From Gemmataceae bacterium (GTDB lineage Bacteria; Planctomycetota; Planctomycetia; Gemmatales; Gemmataceae): a stretch of DNA of 41,326 nucleotides. The translations under genes and the position numbers were made by a program. This document shows, in pieces, positions 1-9,580 of the stretch; within the stretch, counting starts at the first letter, position 1; the number at the start of each line of letters is the position of its first letter. The DNA is taken from the NCBI GenBank assembly GCA_003136315.1, contig PLDW01000478.1, forward strand, positions 1 through 41,326, given 5' to 3'. The notes beneath the pieces were generated by a model, which saw only the letters and a program-made list of their open reading frames with translations, did no database searches and was not told the DNA's origin.

Positions 1-94
1 AACCCCATGTGTTGAAAGACCTGACCAGAAAAACCTACTGGAACTCGTTGCGTGGCCGACTGTTCTTGCGGGGCACGCCTGGACCGAATCGCCA

Positions 95-877
95 ATGAAA
101 ATCGCGACTTACAACGTTAACAGCGTGAACGCACGGCTGCCCGTGCTGCTCCGCTGGCTCGCCGACACCCGGCCCGACGTGGTGTGCCTACAAGAACTCA
201 AGGCCGCGCAGGAGAAGTTCCCCTTCGACGCGTTCCGGGACGCGTGCTACCACGCGATCAGGCACGGACAGAAGGCGTGGAACGGCGTCGCCATCCTCGC
301 TCGGACAGCTGAGCCGATCGAGACGGGACGAGGGCTCGCTGGTGATTCGGACGACGTGCATAGCCGATACCTCGAAGGAGTGGTCGGCGGCGTGCGGGTC
401 GGGTGCCTCTACCTGCCGAACGGGAACCCGGCACCAGTGCCTAAGTTCGACTACAAGCTCCGCTGGCTTGAGCGGTTCGCGGCCCGGGCGGCTGAGCTAG
501 TATCGCTAACTGAACCGGTCCTCCTCGCGGGCCTGATGAAGTGGCTCATGACCGTGGCACGGAACCGGGTCCGTGAGGAGCATCGCCAGCAGAACGCGGC
601 CAGGCGGGGGGGCGGCCGGCTGTTGGTGATCGACCCGGCCGGACTTGAGGGAATCGCTGGTAGCGGGTCGAGTCCTTCGTCAGAGGTGGCAGATCGTGAG
701 TTGCTCCAGATCATCATGGCGAAGTTGTCGCCGCGCGAGCGAGCTATCGCCGAGGCCCGTGGGGACGGGGTCGGATGGGACGAACTGGCCCGGGAACGCG
801 GAATTGCCCCAGATGCCCTCCACAAGCAATACCGGCGGGCCGTTCAGCAGGCCCTGGAAAACTTGAAAAGCGGTTGA
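95..877 (+). pseudogene. Chimera: exonuclease III N-terminal half joined to ECF sigma factor C-terminal half
   Basis: Residues 1-146 read as the first half of an exonuclease III family AP endonuclease: they open with MKIATYNVNSVNAR, contain the metal-binding glutamate motif LQELKA, and run to PVLLAG. Normally the D-x-N catalytic motif follows LLAG. Here the frame continues at about base 533 into LMKWLMTVARNRVRE and then LSPRERAIAEARGDGV plus a helix-turn-helix, which is the second half of an ECF-type sigma-70 factor (end of region 2 and region 4). Neither half is complete: the exonuclease lacks its second half (usual length about 250-270 residues) and the sigma factor lacks most of region 2. 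The frame is open across the junction. I read it as a recombination product that is unlikely to have either activity. An assembly join is also possible. Confidence 0.75.
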
Positions 878-1193
878 GGGGGAGGTGAGAATGCGGGCTG
901 CGGCCCCCGGACTCGGAGGTGACTGGCGGAACAACCCTCGGCCTTCCCAGTGACACAGCACAACCTAGAGCACGGGACTCGGAGCAGTAGACTCCTCGCA
1001 GCTTCGATGGCGGTAGCGGCAGAGTCACGACCGGTTCACATGTACATCAGCCACTCCAGATGTATCATACCCCTGCAGATCACGCCTTCGGGCTGTGGAC
1101 GGGTGGCTGCGCATTCAGCGGACGGTGTGTCTCGGAGGAATCAGGCAGACGAGTCATCTCAGCCCAGAGGGATAGGCGAACACGGAGGGCGCG
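878..1193. other. Non-coding gap between chimera and giant nuclease gene
   Basis: About 315 bases without a convincing gene. Short open frames exist on both strands but have no recognisable family and only weak ribosome sites. A GGAGGG at 1184-1189 lies 4 nt before the GTG at 1194 and is the only clear signal. Confidence 0.5.
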
Positions 1194-4100
1194 GTGTCAC
1201 GTTTGGTCGTCGAAAACGAGAGTGTGGCACGAAAGGATCTCGGCCCTGAACGGCGTCAACCGGCCTGGCTCGCAGGCAGACATGCCATGCCATTCCAGGA
1301 TCTTTCGGACGATGAGTTTGAGGTCTTCTCATACCTGCTTATTCTCCGCGAATCCCCTGGCGAGCATGTGGTCTACTACGGAAAGACCGGGGATGCCGGG
1401 CGAGACGTCGTCCGCAGTCTTGTTGACGGCACTGTCGAGCTCATTCAATGCAAGAGGTACACCACAAACGTGGGGCTCCCCGAAGTGCGGGGAGAGCTAG
1501 CAAAACTCTGCACGAACATTTTTCGGAAGATCATCCCCACGACGCCTTCTCGGGTCGTCTTTTACGCCGTCCCCGACCTCACCGCGCCGGCAAAAGACCT
1601 CCTTGGAAACCGGGAGAAGTGGATCGCGGAGTGCGAGAAGGCTCTTGAGGAGCACCTGGGCGAACTGCCGCCTGCCGATCTCGTGGCGTTCGCAGTGGCG
1701 TGGTGGCCCGAGTTCGCTCATGAGGACGAGCACAAGCTTACTCTGCGGGCGAGAGAGCACCGAGACCTGTACGAGGAGTTTTTCCTCGTTCGCCATGTTG
1801 TGACCGGTTCACTTGAAGAGATCAAAGGTCCGCTTGCCGATATTTCGCAATCACTGGAGAACTTCAGGGCGAGATTCGAAGAGGTTACGGAGGGACCTCA
1901 GCCCTCTCAAGCCAAGAAAACACCTCCAGAATCCGTCGCAGCATCGCAAGGCGGTCAGACCCTCCAAGTCCGCATGCTCACGGCGAAGGTGACGCTTCTG
2001 GAAGACCGGGACCGGCAGCACCTGGACGAGGCGGGGCAACGACTCCATTCCGAGATCCTGGGGGCTATTCGGGCATTCGACCTCCGCCTGGCCGTCGCCG
2101 CCCAGGAGCGTCTCGAAGAGTGGCTCTCGAACGCCGGAAGCCGTGCGTCGGCCTCGGTCCGCGGCCGGACGGCTGTCCTGCTCGCCGACTTGTCGATCAT
2201 GGACCAGGTCGAATCTAACGGTGGAGGACCGTTCGACACGACGACTGCACGCCGGTGGTATGCACGAGCGGCGGATGAGTTTTCGGCAGACTCTTCGCCG
2301 GAGGACGCTGCCAGGCTCGCAGCGCTTGAGACCAAGCTCCTCAGCCTCGAAGGTAAGTACTCAGAAGCCCTGGAACTCGCCGCGGTGGCACCAGAGGATC
2401 CCGCCTGCCTGACAGCTCGACTCTCCACTTTGATCGATCAGGAGCGGTTTGAAGAAGCGATCCAGGCCTGCGCCGGTGTCCCGCTTCATGAACGTTGGTG
2501 CGACCGATTGGTGATCGCCTACGCGGCCTTCGACGACTTCGCCGGAGCCGAGAGGATCACTGCCGCTTCGAAGCGACAATTCGACTCACAAACATACCGC
2601 AGGTGCCTTCTTGCATTGGCCCAATGTAGGCTTGATCGCGCCATCGCTTCGTGGCCGGAGGTCCAGACGGGGCTTCCGGGGGATGTACCTGATGGTGTCG
2701 CACAGATCTTATTGGCGGCGCTTAACGATCTCCAGCCGTTGCTGACAATCGCCGAGGCGAACGAACGAGTTAGCACGGGGATCGAGGCGGAGGCTTTGGC
2801 ATCTGCCGTGCTCTGTGCCAGGCTCCTCGGCGACCGCGGACGGACCGCGACTCTCGCCCACCTCCTCAGCACCCGCGAACCGGTTCATATTGAGTTCGCG
2901 CGGGCCGCGTTCCGGGGTGATGTCGATCCGCCTGCGGACCTTCCAGATCGGCTTCGGCGTGACCATCCACGCCACTTCGAGGCCCGGCTCCTCGCGGCTC
3001 TCATCTCCGGGGCAGTGCGGGATGATAGCCGAGTGGCGTTTGCCGACAGCCTCGAACTTGTGAAACTCGCGAGGACGCAGGAGGAGAGGGAGCGTGCGGT
3101 CGGTGTTCTCATTGAACTTGCTGCACAAGCCCCGTCTGGGGCGTTCGAGGAGGCCGAGCGAGCCGCGTGTGCGATCTTGGGAGCTGAGCACCGGCGCACT
3201 CGGTTCGCCAGAGCCGCGCGCCTTCTCGCAGCGAAGCAGGCCGAAGAGGCGGCTTCTGTGATTGAGGCACTCCGCGAAGAACAAGACCCGCTCTGGAGAC
3301 AGTTCGCGGCAACCCTCGCTCTCCTCGGCGATGACGAAGTTGTTGCACTTGATCACCTTCAAGTTGCAGCCCTTGTTCTCACACGCCCCGAGGTTCTTGA
3401 ACGGACCGCTCTCCTCGCTGCGAAGCACGGCCGAAACGAGGTTGCGGAACAGATTCTCGACCGCCTGGTTGCCTTCCGACCCAAGGACGAACGGGCCTGG
3501 GGGTTCCTCGCGAATGTGTGTGTCCGGCTCGGCCGTCACGATCGAGCAGCGAGAGCTTTCGCAGCGCTCTGTGATCTCAAGCCGGATGTCCTCGCTTATG
3601 GCGTCAACCACGCGAAATCCCTCGCCCTCTCTGGCAGGCGCGAGGAGGCACTTCGGACTTTTCAAGCTGTGTGCGCGCGGCACCCAAGCTCGCTCGAAGC
3701 ACTCGGAGGCCGCGCTAACCTGCTTGAAGTCCTGGGCCGCCCGGGTGAGGCGTTCCGCTCGCTCACGATGGCTCGCGAGGCGTTCTGGTCTGAGCCCTCG
3801 TTTCTTCTTCTCTACCTCTCCCTCGGATACCGCGCGGGCCAGGAAGAGGAAGCCCATCTGGCTTTTGCCCGACTGCTCGAACTCCAGCGGGAAGGGCACG
3901 ATGTCCCCCTCTGGTCTTTCACCCTCGACGAACTTCTGCAAGAGTTCAACGCCCGCCATCGTGCCCACGAGGAGCGGAACCTTGAACTCCTTCGCGGGCG
4001 CATTCCGTGGCTCGCTGCCGGGAGAGCTGCGGGGCGGCCTGCTCTCGGGGATTGGGCGTTCCGAACGCAAGACCTCTCTGCCCCTCCAGATGACCCACAT

Positions 4101-7100
4101 CCAAGGGCAGAGTTCACGATCTACTCGACGAACGGCTGGTCGGTCCGTCCTGACGGCGAGGGCGTACGAGTGCTCCGCCCGATCGTTTCTTGTCCGCCTC
4201 AAGGAACTCCAGTCGTCTTGGACCTGTCCGCTCTGATCACTCTCCACCAACTCAGCCTCCTTAACCACGCGGCCGCGTACTTCGGAAAAATTTTCGTGCC
4301 AGCGAGCTATGCCGAACTCGCCCTGACCGAGCAGACTGACTATCAGCATCACCAACCGTCCCGCCTGGCGGCAGCTCGCGAAATCTTGACCGCCGTGGAC
4401 GGACGCCGGATCGGCTCGACTCCGCCTATTGGTTGCGAGCCGATCCCACTTTTGGACGAGCACACTGACGGCTCCGCGTACCGCCTTCGCGACATTGTAT
4501 CGTGGCTTTACGAACGAGGGAAAATCGACGAACCGCAGATGGGCGAGTTATTGACTGGCCTCTGCAACCTCGGCACGGACCCGAGCCTCCCGCCCATCGC
4601 GGCTGCGGTCCACTGTGGCTTTCGGACGACCGTATTGACGATAGAGGTAGCTATCCAGACAGGTGTATTCCCAACTCTCGTCAAGGAGACCAGACTGTAT
4701 TTAACTGCAGAGGACGTGTCCGAGGTGCGAGGGAGGCTCTGGGCGTCGATGCATCAAGAACGCCTTGCTCGGGAGCATGAGGAGTTGTGGTCCGCAGTCC
4801 AGGGGAACGAGCGATTCGAGCAGGCCATGTTCGATAGGCGAGTTTCCGAAGAAGGCGTCGAGCGAGACCACAGGATCGGTACACTCTTCGATGCGCCGCT
4901 CCTCGCCGATGCGCGAGCACTCCCCCTGCTCGTCGACGATCGAGCGTTCCAAGCCGTGGTACTGAATGGACGACCGCAGGATCCGTCCCCGGCGTTCGGG
5001 ACCGACTGCCTCCTGGTGGCCCTCGCCAACGCCAATGTCATCTCCGAGGACGAACTCTCTGACGCTTTTCTCGCCTTGATTCGAAAGAGGTATCGGTTTC
5101 TCGTACCACCCGTCCAGGTGCTCGTGACGCTCGCTGCTCGTCATCGGGTGCATCCACCCGGTGAACCACTTAGGGAAGTCAACCGTTACGTCCATGACTG
5201 TTTGCGGGATCCGGGGTTACTGTCTGGCGCCGAGCCAACCGAGCCACCCGTGTCCGTCGCCTGGGAAAGTCACCGCTATTGGGTGCAGCACATCGCCCGC
5301 TTCATCGTCAAGGTGTGGCGTGATGATCGATTTGACGACCACATGGCACGAGCCTTCACCGAATGGGCAATCGGGGAGTTTCTCCCGAGCCCGCCATTGT
5401 CTCTCACGCGGATTGCAGCCATCATCCTCTGTGAATCGACTGCCCACCACATCTTTGGGACAATTTATAGCGAAGTGGGGCGGTTTCGAAACCGCGACCG
5501 AGCCGCAGGCTGCATCCGGGAGGTCGCGATTGCTCTCAGACTCACGGCTGTTGAATATCTGGAGATAGCTTGTGACTACCTCGACCTTCTCTCAACACAG
5601 CAATCTGCCCAGGCCGGCCGTGACATAGTCCGCCAGGTTTGGGCCTATCTTGCCGACACGGTGCTTTCCCCCGTCCGCACCGTGAGAGCCCGCGTGTACT
5701 ATATCCTTGATCGACTCGGAGTTGTGAGCAAGCCGCCCACATCACCAACGCCGGACGAACTCGCTGCCGTCTTGGACCCGACCCATCAGCGGCGCGTTAC
5801 GAGTTCAGGCGGTCCACTCGTGTTGCTCCGGGCCAATGAGAGTGAACGAACGGGTGCTGCCATCATCGTGTCCGACTACCTTCTCCACCCTGAGCGGGTC
5901 GCCCGAGAGACAGCGATCACCTTTCTCTTACTTGCACCGGAAGGCCCGTCGAGCTGGCTCTGCCCTCGAAGCCGCGCGGTACTCGCCGAAACTGCTGACG
6001 CCGTCCGAAGCGAGATGGAGTCAGTATGGGTGCCCGCCGCGCGATCACTCTCAGAGATCCTTGAGAAAGATTTTCTCCTCAATCTAGCTGGGTTTCGGCA
6101 ATGCTTGGCGGCGAATCTCTCGCAGGAACAGGAAGTTTACTGGCGCAGAGTCATTCGGCCCGGCATCCACCTCACCGCCTCCATCCCTCCCATATGGTAC
6201 GAGGTGCCTTCGGACATAGCGGCGAGCGAGCTAGCGAAGGATTGTGTCCGCGATGCGGTGTCCCTCATCGAATCGCTCGACCGCTACTTCGCACGTTTCG
6301 GTCACCTTGCACTCGCGGCACCTGCAACAACTGGTTCGGTCGTCCGCCACTGGGTTGACACGCACACTGACGACAAAGCCGCCTGGAAGGAGGTGTGGGA
6401 GTGGGCCGACTCCGGGATGAACCCACTTCGGACCTATCATGCCTGCCAGGTCTTCCTTGAATGTCCCGATCTTGTCCCGGATGGCCAGGCGGCGACGTTT
6501 TGGGAACGGGCACGAACGCTCCACGCCTTATCTCAACAAGACGAGGTTGAGGAAACCAAATCTGCACAAGATCTCACTGCAGTGAGCTTGGAACTTCTCA
6601 GTGATCTTGCCCGGCATTACCTCGGACAACTCGAACTCCACACGGTGGGCCTGCCTGGGGACCGGCTGGCAGCGCTCGCGTGGTGGTCTGCTGTACGAGT
6701 CGCAGGCGAATTGACCGCGCCCCTTCAAGAGGCTAGGGTTGATATCGCCTCAGCACTTCGCTCGGCTCTCGACGGAGTGGTGAAGCCTGAAGCTGACCTG
6801 ACTAATTTTGAATGGGAGATGTTCCGACCGGATGGCCCCCCGTCAAAGTTTGCTTTCGGGACCATGCAAGCGCCCGGCCTGTGGGCCATGTCACTCCTCG
6901 CTGCTCCGGGATCGGGGATACCGCTTACCCCAGACGACGAGCCGTGGGTCGCAATCAACCTTTTCAGAGCGTTGATTGGCGGCTTCCCACCTCCGGGGGT
7001 CTCACCAGGCCCACCCCCTCTTGTTCTAGAAAGGGGGTTCGACGGAGCTGCTGCACTGTGGGCCAGTCGTATCGGGACGGACCAGACTCGACGGTTCCTT

Positions 7101-7646
7101 GATGAAATCCTTGAATTCCGGAGAGAGTTTGAGGAACGCGATGGCCTCCTCCGGAAGGTTCGAGCGACGCCCGAAGTAGAACCTCACCTGCAGGCATTCG
7201 CCTCTCGCACCTTCCAGTCGCTCGCTGCACTCGGGGCGGTAAACGAGGCAGATGCGTGGGGCCTTCTCACCGACTCTGAGTGGATGCGGGCTGTCGCCAC
7301 TCGCCTCGAAATAGGACCGCTCCGAGACCTCGTGTTCGGATTGTTGGAGATCCAGCGACGAGCAGGCGGCAGGTGGCATTGGGCTCTTCCGCACATCCTC
7401 GGCTCATTCACGGAAGAACTCGACGTCCCACCTGAGCGGCGCCGCCTCTTGGCGTATGCCACCGTTCGTTCTGCCGCCATAGGCGGGGGGGTGAGCCCGG
7501 TGCGGCGGCTCCTCTTGGGCCGTCACCGTGAGGAACTTGGCCCGTCGCTCGACGAATGGCGGGAGCGACTCGTTCTTATTCGGGATATGGCCCCGCCGCT
7601 CGCCGCGGCCTACATCCGGAGTGTGACAGCGGTTCTGACCCGGTGA
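1194..7646 (+). CDS. Giant Mrr-like nuclease / TPR / PIN-domain protein, candidate defence gene
   Basis: A 2150-residue protein. Residues about 32-150 resemble the Mrr/PD-(D/E)XK restriction nuclease fold: LSDDEFEVFSYLL, then GKTGDAGRDVV and VELIQCKRY, giving the D...QxK active-site pattern (D near residue 70, QCK near 84-87). Helical TPR-like repeats cover about 270-900, clearest at 735-900 (for example AWGFLANVCVRLGRHDRAARAF). Residues about 1005-1300 look like a PIN nuclease: VVLDLSALITL, a conserved glutamate in PASYAELAL, LLVDDRAF and FGTDCLLVAL. The last 850 residues are mostly helical and unrecognised. The GTG at 1194 has GGAGGG 4 nt upstream. The ATG at 1287 (MPFQDLSDDEF) has a weaker site but matches the usual domain start. 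Two nuclease folds on one repeat scaffold suggest an anti-phage or anti-plasmid role. That is inference from architecture. Confidence 0.8.
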   Translation: MSRLVVENESVARKDLGPERRQPAWLAGRHAMPFQDLSDDEFEVFSYLLILRESPGEHVVYYGKTGDAGRDVVRSLVDGTVELIQCKRYTTNVGLPEVRGELAKLCTNIFRKIIPTTPSRVVFYAVPDLTAPAKDLLGNREKWIAECEKALEEHLGELPPADLVAFAVAWWPEFAHEDEHKLTLRAREHRDLYEEFFLVRHVVTGSLEEIKGPLADISQSLENFRARFEEVTEGPQPSQAKKTPPESVAASQGGQTLQVRMLTAKVTLLEDRDRQHLDEAGQRLHSEILGAIRAFDLRLAVAAQERLEEWLSNAGSRASASVRGRTAVLLADLSIMDQVESNGGGPFDTTTARRWYARAADEFSADSSPEDAARLAALETKLLSLEGKYSEALELAAVAPEDPACLTARLSTLIDQERFEEAIQACAGVPLHERWCDRLVIAYAAFDDFAGAERITAASKRQFDSQTYRRCLLALAQCRLDRAIASWPEVQTGLPGDVPDGVAQILLAALNDLQPLLTIAEANERVSTGIEAEALASAVLCARLLGDRGRTATLAHLLSTREPVHIEFARAAFRGDVDPPADLPDRLRRDHPRHFEARLLAALISGAVRDDSRVAFADSLELVKLARTQEERERAVGVLIELAAQAPSGAFEEAERAACAILGAEHRRTRFARAARLLAAKQAEEAASVIEALREEQDPLWRQFAATLALLGDDEVVALDHLQVAALVLTRPEVLERTALLAAKHGRNEVAEQILDRLVAFRPKDERAWGFLANVCVRLGRHDRAARAFAALCDLKPDVLAYGVNHAKSLALSGRREEALRTFQAVCARHPSSLEALGGRANLLEVLGRPGEAFRSLTMAREAFWSEPSFLLLYLSLGYRAGQEEEAHLAFARLLELQREGHDVPLWSFTLDELLQEFNARHRAHEERNLELLRGRIPWLAAGRAAGRPALGDWAFRTQDLSAPPDDPHPRAEFTIYSTNGWSVRPDGEGVRVLRPIVSCPPQGTPVVLDLSALITLHQLSLLNHAAAYFGKIFVPASYAELALTEQTDYQHHQPSRLAAAREILTAVDGRRIGSTPPIGCEPIPLLDEHTDGSAYRLRDIVSWLYERGKIDEPQMGELLTGLCNLGTDPSLPPIAAAVHCGFRTTVLTIEVAIQTGVFPTLVKETRLYLTAEDVSEVRGRLWASMHQERLAREHEELWSAVQGNERFEQAMFDRRVSEEGVERDHRIGTLFDAPLLADARALPLLVDDRAFQAVVLNGRPQDPSPAFGTDCLLVALANANVISEDELSDAFLALIRKRYRFLVPPVQVLVTLAARHRVHPPGEPLREVNRYVHDCLRDPGLLSGAEPTEPPVSVAWESHRYWVQHIARFIVKVWRDDRFDDHMARAFTEWAIGEFLPSPPLSLTRIAAIILCESTAHHIFGTIYSEVGRFRNRDRAAGCIREVAIALRLTAVEYLEIACDYLDLLSTQQSAQAGRDIVRQVWAYLADTVLSPVRTVRARVYYILDRLGVVSKPPTSPTPDELAAVLDPTHQRRVTSSGGPLVLLRANESERTGAAIIVSDYLLHPERVARETAITFLLLAPEGPSSWLCPRSRAVLAETADAVRSEMESVWVPAARSLSEILEKDFLLNLAGFRQCLAANLSQEQEVYWRRVIRPGIHLTASIPPIWYEVPSDIAASELAKDCVRDAVSLIESLDRYFARFGHLALAAPATTGSVVRHWVDTHTDDKAAWKEVWEWADSGMNPLRTYHACQVFLECPDLVPDGQAATFWERARTLHALSQQDEVEETKSAQDLTAVSLELLSDLARHYLGQLELHTVGLPGDRLAALAWWSAVRVAGELTAPLQEARVDIASALRSALDGVVKPEADLTNFEWEMFRPDGPPSKFAFGTMQAPGLWAMSLLAAPGSGIPLTPDDEPWVAINLFRALIGGFPPPGVSPGPPPLVLERGFDGAAALWASRIGTDQTRRFLDEILEFRREFEERDGLLRKVRATPEVEPHLQAFASRTFQSLAALGAVNEADAWGLLTDSEWMRAVATRLEIGPLRDLVFGLLEIQRRAGGRWHWALPHILGSFTEELDVPPERRRLLAYATVRSAAIGGGVSPVRRLLLGRHREELGPSLDEWRERLVLIRDMAPPLAAAYIRSVTAVLTR

Positions 7647-7917
7647 TCAGGCTTCCCTCGGTGCATGCCTTCTCGAATCGGGGATGTGCTGCCACTCGGT
7701 CCGTAGCTCTCACGGCCCGGGCTATGGTGGGCACCGCCAGTCTCGCACCAGAAGCCCACACAGATGAAAAGCCCCCATCAGGTAGGGTGGTAGCCGAGGG
7801 GTCGCAACCCTCCCCTGAATGCCTCTCTAATGCTGATTAAACGGCCGCCTTGCCGACGAGATAGGGGAACTATCGGAGTTCTAACCGACAAGTTAAATGA
7901 CAGAATGCCTTGACCAC
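7647..7917. other. Spacer between giant nuclease gene and replication origin
   Basis: No gene seen. It contains a GC-rich segment around 7765-7820 with short self-complementary runs and a small inverted repeat GAACT-atcgg-AGTTC at 7867-7881 next to the origin. The latter could be an operator but is too short to be sure. Confidence 0.4.
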
Positions 7918-8254
7918 TTATCCACAGCCTGGAGCCGGTCAACTACAGGTAAGAAAGATATAGGTATTATATATATAGGTTTGCGCGACCAACTTACCGT
8001 GGCGTCATCCGCAGTTTTCCGTCGGGGCCGCGACCAACTTACCGTGGGCACCGCGACCAACTTACCGTGGATAACTTTTGTCGTCCCGCCACTTATCCAC
8101 AGGGGTAGTGTCCGCCGGGGCGCGACCAACTTACCGTGGCCCTCTTGCAGCGTTTGAAGGGGGTGGCCGTGAGCGTCTTCCCTCCCCTCCCCGCTCCTTG
8201 CTGAACTGGCACAGGCAACAGAGTCTGCTCCGGAGCGCGACCAACTTACCGTGG
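7918..8254. other. oriV: Iteron-type plasmid replication origin
   Basis: The segment combines three hallmarks of a theta-type iteron origin. Perfect DnaA boxes (TTATCCACA) lie at 7918-7926 and 8093-8101, with a one-mismatch copy on the minus strand at 8066-8074. An AT-rich stretch at 7948-7982 is a likely melting site. Five identical 18-bp direct repeats lie at 7985, 8030, 8053, 8122 and 8237. The repA gene ends at 8306, immediately next to it, so RepA is the likely iteron binder. The uneven spacing (45, 23, 69 and 115 bp) is unusual. Only repeats 2 and 3 are about two helical turns apart. Confidence 0.85.
7985..8254 (+). repeat. Five 18-bp iterons GCGACCAACTTACCGTGG
   Basis: Identical copies at 7985-8002, 8030-8047, 8053-8070, 8122-8139 and 8237-8254, all in the same orientation. 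They are the presumed binding sites of the RepA protein encoded at 9214-8306 and would set copy number and incompatibility. Confidence 0.9.
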
Positions 8255-8305
8255 CTGCTCTCCGGCAATTCAGGACGTTACGGGCGAGCCAACCGGCGGG
8301 GTGGC

Positions 8306-9214
8306 TCATAAGAGCTTGTGCTGGGATTTAGATACCGGAGGCGGGCTGTGTTCCAACGACAATCCGCGGTCGTCGGCCGTGATACGGGCTGTCGGGTACG
8401 CTGCTCCGACCTGATGGAGCGTCTGGAGAAACCTCCGCCGGAAGTCGCGAATGCGGTCGTAACCCTGCCCGAATTGCTCGTGTAGCGAATTCCAGTCCAC
8501 GAATTGCGGCTTGCCCGTGGGAACCCGGTGCAGCCGTTGGGCCAGCCAGACATAGACGTCCAGGGCCATTGATGACGACGCCAGTGCCGCGACCGCCCGC
8601 GCGTCAAGCGGCACGGCGTGCTGGCCGAGGCTCTGGAAATACTCCTCGCTCAGCCGCACCGTCGAGGGCCAGAGGATGCGCTGGTCAGCCTGCTTGGGGA
8701 ACCACAGGTCGAAGGCGCTGACAAACTGGGTGTTGACCTGGACCGCCCTCCCCTGCTCAACCACCCCCATGCGAACGGTGGCCGCCGCCAGGCGGGCGAG
8801 CTGGTCCTTCAGGGCGCGGAGCTGCTGGCCGTTAGTCTCCAGCCCGAGCGACCGGGCGAAGGCGGTCATCGACTCTTCCACATTCACCACCGGCGAGCCG
8901 GTCCGTACCGCCTCGGTGGCCAGATGGATCAGGACCAGACGCGGCTTCTCGCCGTAAGGCAGCCCCAAACGCACGAAATCCCCCGTGCGCGGGTCGATGG
9001 CGGACCCCGCCTCGATCCGCAAGCTCGCGTTGCCTTGCTTCCGGTCCCACTCCAACACCCCGTCGCCGGGGTTCTTGTAGGGGATGCCGCACTGGCACTG
9101 GATCGAATGAAGAAAATCGATGCGATCGGGCGGGGATTGGCGGATTGACACGGACGCATTGAGCAACCGCTGCTGATGGGAGGTGAGGGTCAGGTGGGCA
9201 ATATCCTCGGCCAC
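8306..9214 (-). CDS. repA: RepA-type plasmid replication initiator
   Basis: A 302-residue protein resembling the plasmid-encoded RepA family. Recognisable pieces are FLHSIQCQCGIPYKNPGD, the block GLPYGEKPRLVLIHLATEAV, and a winged-helix region around WFPKQADQRILWPSTVRLSE followed by ALDVYVWLAQRLHR. Its expected role is to bind the iterons next to its 3' end and recruit the host helicase. It is the last gene of the parA - RHH protein - repA operon and starts 13 nt after the preceding stop codon. The start is GTG at 9214 with no strong Shine-Dalgarno sequence, so translation may be coupled to the upstream gene. Confidence rests on family resemblance plus the adjoining iterons. Confidence 0.85.
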   Translation of the reverse strand: MAEDIAHLTLTSHQQRLLNASVSIRQSPPDRIDFLHSIQCQCGIPYKNPGDGVLEWDRKQGNASLRIEAGSAIDPRTGDFVRLGLPYGEKPRLVLIHLATEAVRTGSPVVNVEESMTAFARSLGLETNGQQLRALKDQLARLAAATVRMGVVEQGRAVQVNTQFVSAFDLWFPKQADQRILWPSTVRLSEEYFQSLGQHAVPLDARAVAALASSSMALDVYVWLAQRLHRVPTGKPQFVDWNSLHEQFGQGYDRIRDFRRRFLQTLHQVGAAYPTARITADDRGLSLEHSPPPVSKSQHKLL

Positions 9215-9227
9215 GGCTTCTGCCCGG

Positions 9228-9566
9228 TTAGGTGACGTAGCCGTTGGCTCGCAGCCACGGCTCCAGAGCTTCTTCGAGAATGTCCTGAAGAGTATTCGGG
9301 AACTGGCCGTTGAGCTGGCGTTCCAGGGATGCCCGCTTCAGGGCGGTGGAGTAGTCGGTTCGCACCCGGGTCGTGAAAGGCACGCGGCTGATGGAAGCCT
9401 GCCCCTTCCCTTCCCGCGCTTCGGCGGCCAGGTGGGTTTCCTGGGGTTTGTTCCGCTGGTCCGGCTTGATTTTCTCGCTGCCATAGATGAATTCCTTGGC
9501 AAGGGCCGGGTCCACCTCCACCGGCGGTTTCAACCCTGCCACAAGCGGTCTGCGTTCACTCACCAT
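9228..9566 (-). CDS. Small ribbon-helix-helix-like partner of ParA
   Basis: 112 residues, located between parA and repA in one operon, 14 nt after parA. The C-terminal half (TTRVRTDYSTALKRASLERQ, then NTLQDILEEALEPWL) fits a ribbon-helix-helix DNA-binding fold: a short strand, a helix, a turn and a second amphipathic helix. The N-terminal half is basic and probably disordered. Proteins of this size beside a small ParA are usually the centromere-binding and autorepressor partner (ParG/ParB class). The repeat-rich DNA upstream of parA would be its natural target. A strong ribosome site (GGAGAGGGGGG) precedes the ATG. Family assignment is by pattern and context only. Confidence 0.7.
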   Translation of the reverse strand: MVSERRPLVAGLKPPVEVDPALAKEFIYGSEKIKPDQRNKPQETHLAAEAREGKGQASISRVPFTTRVRTDYSTALKRASLERQLNGQFPNTLQDILEEALEPWLRANGYVT

Positions 9567-9580
9567 AACCCCCCTCTCCT

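Noticed and set aside
2709..4463. 584-codon minus-strand frame
   Set aside because: Antisense shadow of the giant nuclease/TPR/PIN gene with no domain signal.
7985..8254. CRISPR array
   Set aside because: Repeats are 18 bp with very uneven spacers of 5-97 bp, next to repA and DnaA boxes; no cas genes.
7893..8309. Minus-strand open frame with repeated GKLVA peptide
   Set aside because: The peptide repeat is simply the translation of the iterons; the region is the replication origin.
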